Assembly: GCF_965363235.1 (NCBI RefSeq)
Contig: NC_134839.1
Span: forward strand, 113,764,517 to 113,828,516
Length of the DNA: 64,000 nt
DNA from: Mytilus galloprovincialis
Lineage: Eukaryota; Mollusca; Bivalvia; Mytilida; Mytilidae
Reading direction: 5' to 3'
Shown here one piece after another: positions 60,917 to 64,000 of the stretch. A model generated the notes under the pieces. The model did not search any database, had not been told where the DNA came from, and was given only the letters and a program-made list of their open reading frames with translations. Position numbers and translations under genes: made by a program. How positions within the stretch are numbered: the stretch's first letter is position 1; each line of letters opens with the position of its first letter.

Positions 60917-62769
60917 CACTGAAAATCTAAATTAGTCACGATGACTATTCAGTTAGTCAAATATCAGCCGAAAGGTAGTCAAAAGCATATATGACTACCC
61001 ATCAAGTCATTATGACTACCTGCATGGTCAGTTGACTATGTTAGTGGTCACAGCACCACGTGGTGTAGAGTATCGGTTTTCACGCGCACTCTTTCGCGTT
61101 CCCTTTGTTCCATAGATTGTGAAGATGTAAACAAACCAGAAGGCATTGAAACTGTTATTTTGTCAAATAAACCAATTGTTTAAAGTAAGTATGATGTATA
61201 TTTGTTTTAATTCTAACTTACAAAAATTGAATTTAAGAAAAAGAAGTGTATAAATGAAAGTTATATCGGCACCTGTTGAGGTAACGACAATAAAAAAGGG
61301 GGATATGTATACGGGATATCAATTTTGATACACATACAACGTATTGTCGATTGAAAAGAGTATTTAGCGATATCTTTTTTCACCTGAGCAAAAACTGTTA
61401 AAAATAAACACAGTAATCGATATTCACGACAATGAATTAAAAACTCAGGGTGGCTGTCAAGATCCTGGTGCTTACATTACAATGCTGTGATATAGGATGG
61501 GTGGCTGTCAAGATCCTGGTGCTTACATTACAATGGTGTGTTATAAGATGGGTGGCTGTCAAGATCCTGGTGCTTATATTACAATGTTGTGTTATAAGAT
61601 GGGTGGCTGTCAAGATCCCGGTGCTTATATCACAATGTTGTGGTATAAGATGGGTGGCTGGCAAGATCCCGGTGCTTACATTACAATGTTGTGGTATAAG
61701 ATGGGTGGCTGTCTAGATTCTGGTGCTTACATAAAAATGTTCTGGTATAAGATAGGTGGCTGTCAAGATCCTGGTGCTTACATTACAATGTTACAATGTT
61801 GTGATATAGGATGGGTGGCTGTCAAGATCCCGGTGCTTACATTAAAAATTAATGGTATAAGATAAGTGATTAACTCACTAGATCAAAGATTTTAAAATTA
61901 GTTTTTTCTTTAAACTTTTAACATGACTGATATACTTGGTTATTGTTATATTTTAGCTTCTAAAATGATATAATTATATTTTTCAGCAAATGAAGACATT
62001 GCTATTTGTATGAGCACAGCTGAGAGATTTTTTACCATAGAGAATACCCCACTGACACATGCAGAGTTGATACCGACAAAATATCTGAAATAAACACTTC
62101 AAATTAACAATGAGCTTATAATAAATTTATTTTCTTTATTTGATTTTTAGACTTTAATATATGTCACTGAGTAATAGTTACACATGCAAACTTAAGATAT
62201 AGGAAGGTTTTGAAGATTGAGCACTTTGTGGTCCTATACTAGTCTATTGTCATTGTTAGTATTGCTTCTGTGGTATTTTTAATGATATTATATTCCAGAT
62301 GTATTTGTCAATCCTATGGAAGAGAAACAACAAAAAGTAGAATAACAGAAGAAATGAACCATAACAAACAAAAAACGGAATGAAACGCACACAAATTAAA
62401 TGGTAGAACAATAACACAACAGAAATAAAAATAACAGTCTAACAGTCGTGACTATTCACAGTAATCACGTTGACTAACCAACATGGTCACTTCCGACTAT
62501 TTCAATCAGTCATATGGACTGCATTCAATTGTCAAACTGACAAATGTGCATAGTCAATTGAACAATCCAATTCGTCATAACGAGTATGACATATAGTCAT
62601 TTTGACTTCCTAACATAGTCATAATGACCACCCTAGTCAGTCAAATGTGACTAACCATCTAGTCAAACGACTAAGAGCATAGTCAAAATGATTAAAGTGC
62701 ATTGTCATCTAGAGGACAGTCAAAATGACTAATTAAATTAGTCAAATTGACTAATTTAGATTTTCAGTG
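60917..62769. mobile_element. Non-autonomous DNA transposon with CACTG ends and AGTCA/TGACT subterminal array
   Basis: 1853 bp. Both ends read CACTGAAAATCTAAATTAGT then CA inward (22 identical bases). Subterminal zones at about 60935-61050 and 62435-62750 are dense in AGTCA/TGACT words, often paired as AGTCAnnnTGACT. CACT(A/G) ends plus clustered subterminal motifs are hallmarks of EnSpm/CACTA-type elements. The flanks share only TT. There is no transposase; the centre holds a 51-bp minisatellite. Confidence 0.82.
61448..61865. repeat. 51-bp minisatellite inside the CACTG element, eight units
   Basis: Unit starts GGTGGCTGTCAAGATCCTGG and runs through tgcttacattacaatg to a tgtggtataagatg end. 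Units begin at about 61449 with a strict 51-base period for the first seven copies; the last spacing is longer. The period is a multiple of three, which explains the open frames on both strands. Confidence 0.92.
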
Positions 62770-62949
62770 TTGGCTCATAACAGATAACAAGGAATTAAAA
62801 TGGACAAAAACAGATAACAGTAAATGAAATATTAAAATAATTCGGTCTTTGACAAATCAGTATTTCTTATTACGGATATAATCCTTTGTAATGCATTCCA
62901 TTTTCTATGAATTTTCTAGAATGTGTTTAAATTACTACTCAATATATTA

Positions 62950-63600
62950 TAATATTTTTTATACGCTCGTTTACGGAACGTATTATGGTATACTGTTGTC
63001 CGTCTGTTGTCAACATGTCGGACATTAACTCAAAAACTATTTAACCAATTTGCATTAAACTTTGGGAAATTGTTTATATCTATTGACGTGAGCTCCTTTT
63101 TTGTTTTTTTTTTTTTATAAATTTTAGATTTTAAGTTTCTGGGTAATGGGTTTTTATTCAATAAAATTTGTGTTTTTTTTTCAGTTTTCAGATAATATCT
63201 CAAAAATGCTTTCACAAAGCAAGGAATTTTGGTGAATTGTTTATATCTATTACATGAGGTCACTTTCAATTTTTATAAATTTTAGATTTTACGTTTCCGA
63301 GTTAACGGGTTTTATTAATTAAAAAGGGGGGATTTTCCAGTTTTCAGACATTAACACAAAGAATGTTTTCAGCAGTTCTCATGAAACTTTGCTGAAATGT
63401 TTATATCTATTGTTGTAAACTCCCTTTCGATTTTTATTAATTTTCGATTTTATGTTATTGAGTTAAAGGATTTTATTCATTAGAAAAAGGTGGTATTTCT
63501 AGTTTTCAAAAATAACTCAAAAATGCTTTCAGCAGTTCTCATAAAACGTTGGTGTATTGTTTATACATATTGACTGAAGCTCCTTTTGTTGCTAATAAAA
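62950..63600. repeat. Diverged tandem repeat, four units of about 160 bp
   Basis: TTGTTTATATCTATT-like text at about 63070, 63239, 63399 and 63559, with AACTCAAAAATGCTTTCAGC, TTTATAAATTTTAGATTTTA and GGGTTTTATT blocks between. It begins with TACGCTCGTTTACGGAACGT then attatggtatac, which I recall as a common bivalve repeat start. Confidence 0.8.
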
Positions 63601-64000
63601 AAAATGACCTAAAAGAGTTTGAATATTCTGACTTTTTCTAAATGACCATTTAATGAGGTGTGTGAAATTTTTCTTAATAAGACTATGAGGCAAAGTGGTA
63701 TATAGGGTAGAAAAAACAAAAGCACCAATTATAAGCATGCAATTTATCAAGTACTTCGAACGAATTTTGACACTCCAAAAGCAATTTATTCCACTATTTT
63801 CAAATGCCTTATTTGAACAATTTTTTATCAGCTGAGGTTTTGGATTGTACCAAGTGTACTTGTAAGTAGAATAATAGTTTATTAGGGAAACAATGGCTTG
63901 AAACGAAATAAATCTTTGTTTGTAATGAGTTATGTGCAGCTTCGGATCCAAGTACATGGTTGGAACTTTCATTGTACAATGCATTTGGTTCTGCTTTGAA
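63601..64000. other. No gene recognised at the right edge
   Basis: A minus frame of 130 codons (63592-63984) has no recognisable domain or splice context and AT-driven composition, so it is not called. Confidence 0.5.

Noticed and set aside
61437-61865. Three open frames over the 51-bp repeat
   Set aside because: Same reason: repeat period divisible by three inside a non-coding transposon.
63592-63984. 130-codon minus-strand frame at the right edge
   Set aside because: AT-driven frame with no domain, next to a diverged repeat.

Overview
The window is animal nuclear DNA, most likely from a marine bivalve and probably a mussel of the genus Mytilus. Genes have introns with GT-AG junctions, the DNA is AT-rich, and it is full of eukaryotic transposons. 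Several dispersed repeats (around 20555, 21600, 34240-35955, 47045, 48950-49330 and 51405) match repeats I remember as typical of Mytilus. The genus is therefore recognised from memory, not proven by a search. No bacterial operon, CRISPR array or rRNA is present.

Layout from left to right. (1) 1-6584: a 5'-truncated Helentron reading frame (OTU protease, HUH Rep, PIF1-like helicase, AP-type endonuclease). (2) 6.6-14.4 kb: no gene; a SINE, diverged tandem repeats rich in TGACCT, and four hairpins with AAGGTCTTTCC arms. (3) 14.4-20.4 kb, minus strand: eight exons of a calpain with complete Cys/His/Asn catalytic residues, a probable myristoylated N-terminus and a proline-rich leader. Exons after the protease core were not found. 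(4) 20.4-25.9 kb: repeats and no recognisable gene. (5) 25874-30685: a complete Ty3/gypsy LTR retrotransposon on the minus strand with 230-bp LTRs, 5-bp target duplication and one gag-pol frame. (6) 31445-36207, plus strand: a two-exon aquaporin of the AQP11/12 type, whose single intron holds a minisatellite, a long palindrome and a large mussel repeat with a nested MITE. (7) 36.3-41.2 kb: MITEs, a 164-bp palindrome, a SINE and minisatellites. (8) 41229-53878, minus strand: a complete ten-exon gene for an F-box/leucine-rich repeat protein that I identify as FBXL18 (709 aa; every splice phase closes). (9) About 53.93-60.7 kb, plus strand: a non-LTR retrotransposon (PHD-finger ORF1, EN-RT ORF2) with frameshifts and stops, lying only tens of bases from the FBXL18 start codon. 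(10) 60917-62769: a non-autonomous element with CACTG termini and many AGTCA/TGACT subterminal words, enclosing a 51-bp minisatellite. (11) 62.95-63.6 kb: another diverged tandem repeat.

The three host genes (calpain, aquaporin, FBXL18) belong to unrelated pathways and I see no sign that they work together. The most unusual signal is that short duplications repeatedly include splice sites. FBXL18 exon 7 has its 3' half and splice donor copied five more times in the next intron. The exon 9 donor leads into a 12-unit array full of back-to-back AG|GT junctions. Calpain exon 3 has a second donor copy 61 bp downstream. The start of aquaporin exon 2 has three extra copies, one inverted, around the intron repeat. 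These are direct sequence observations; any effect on splicing is inference.
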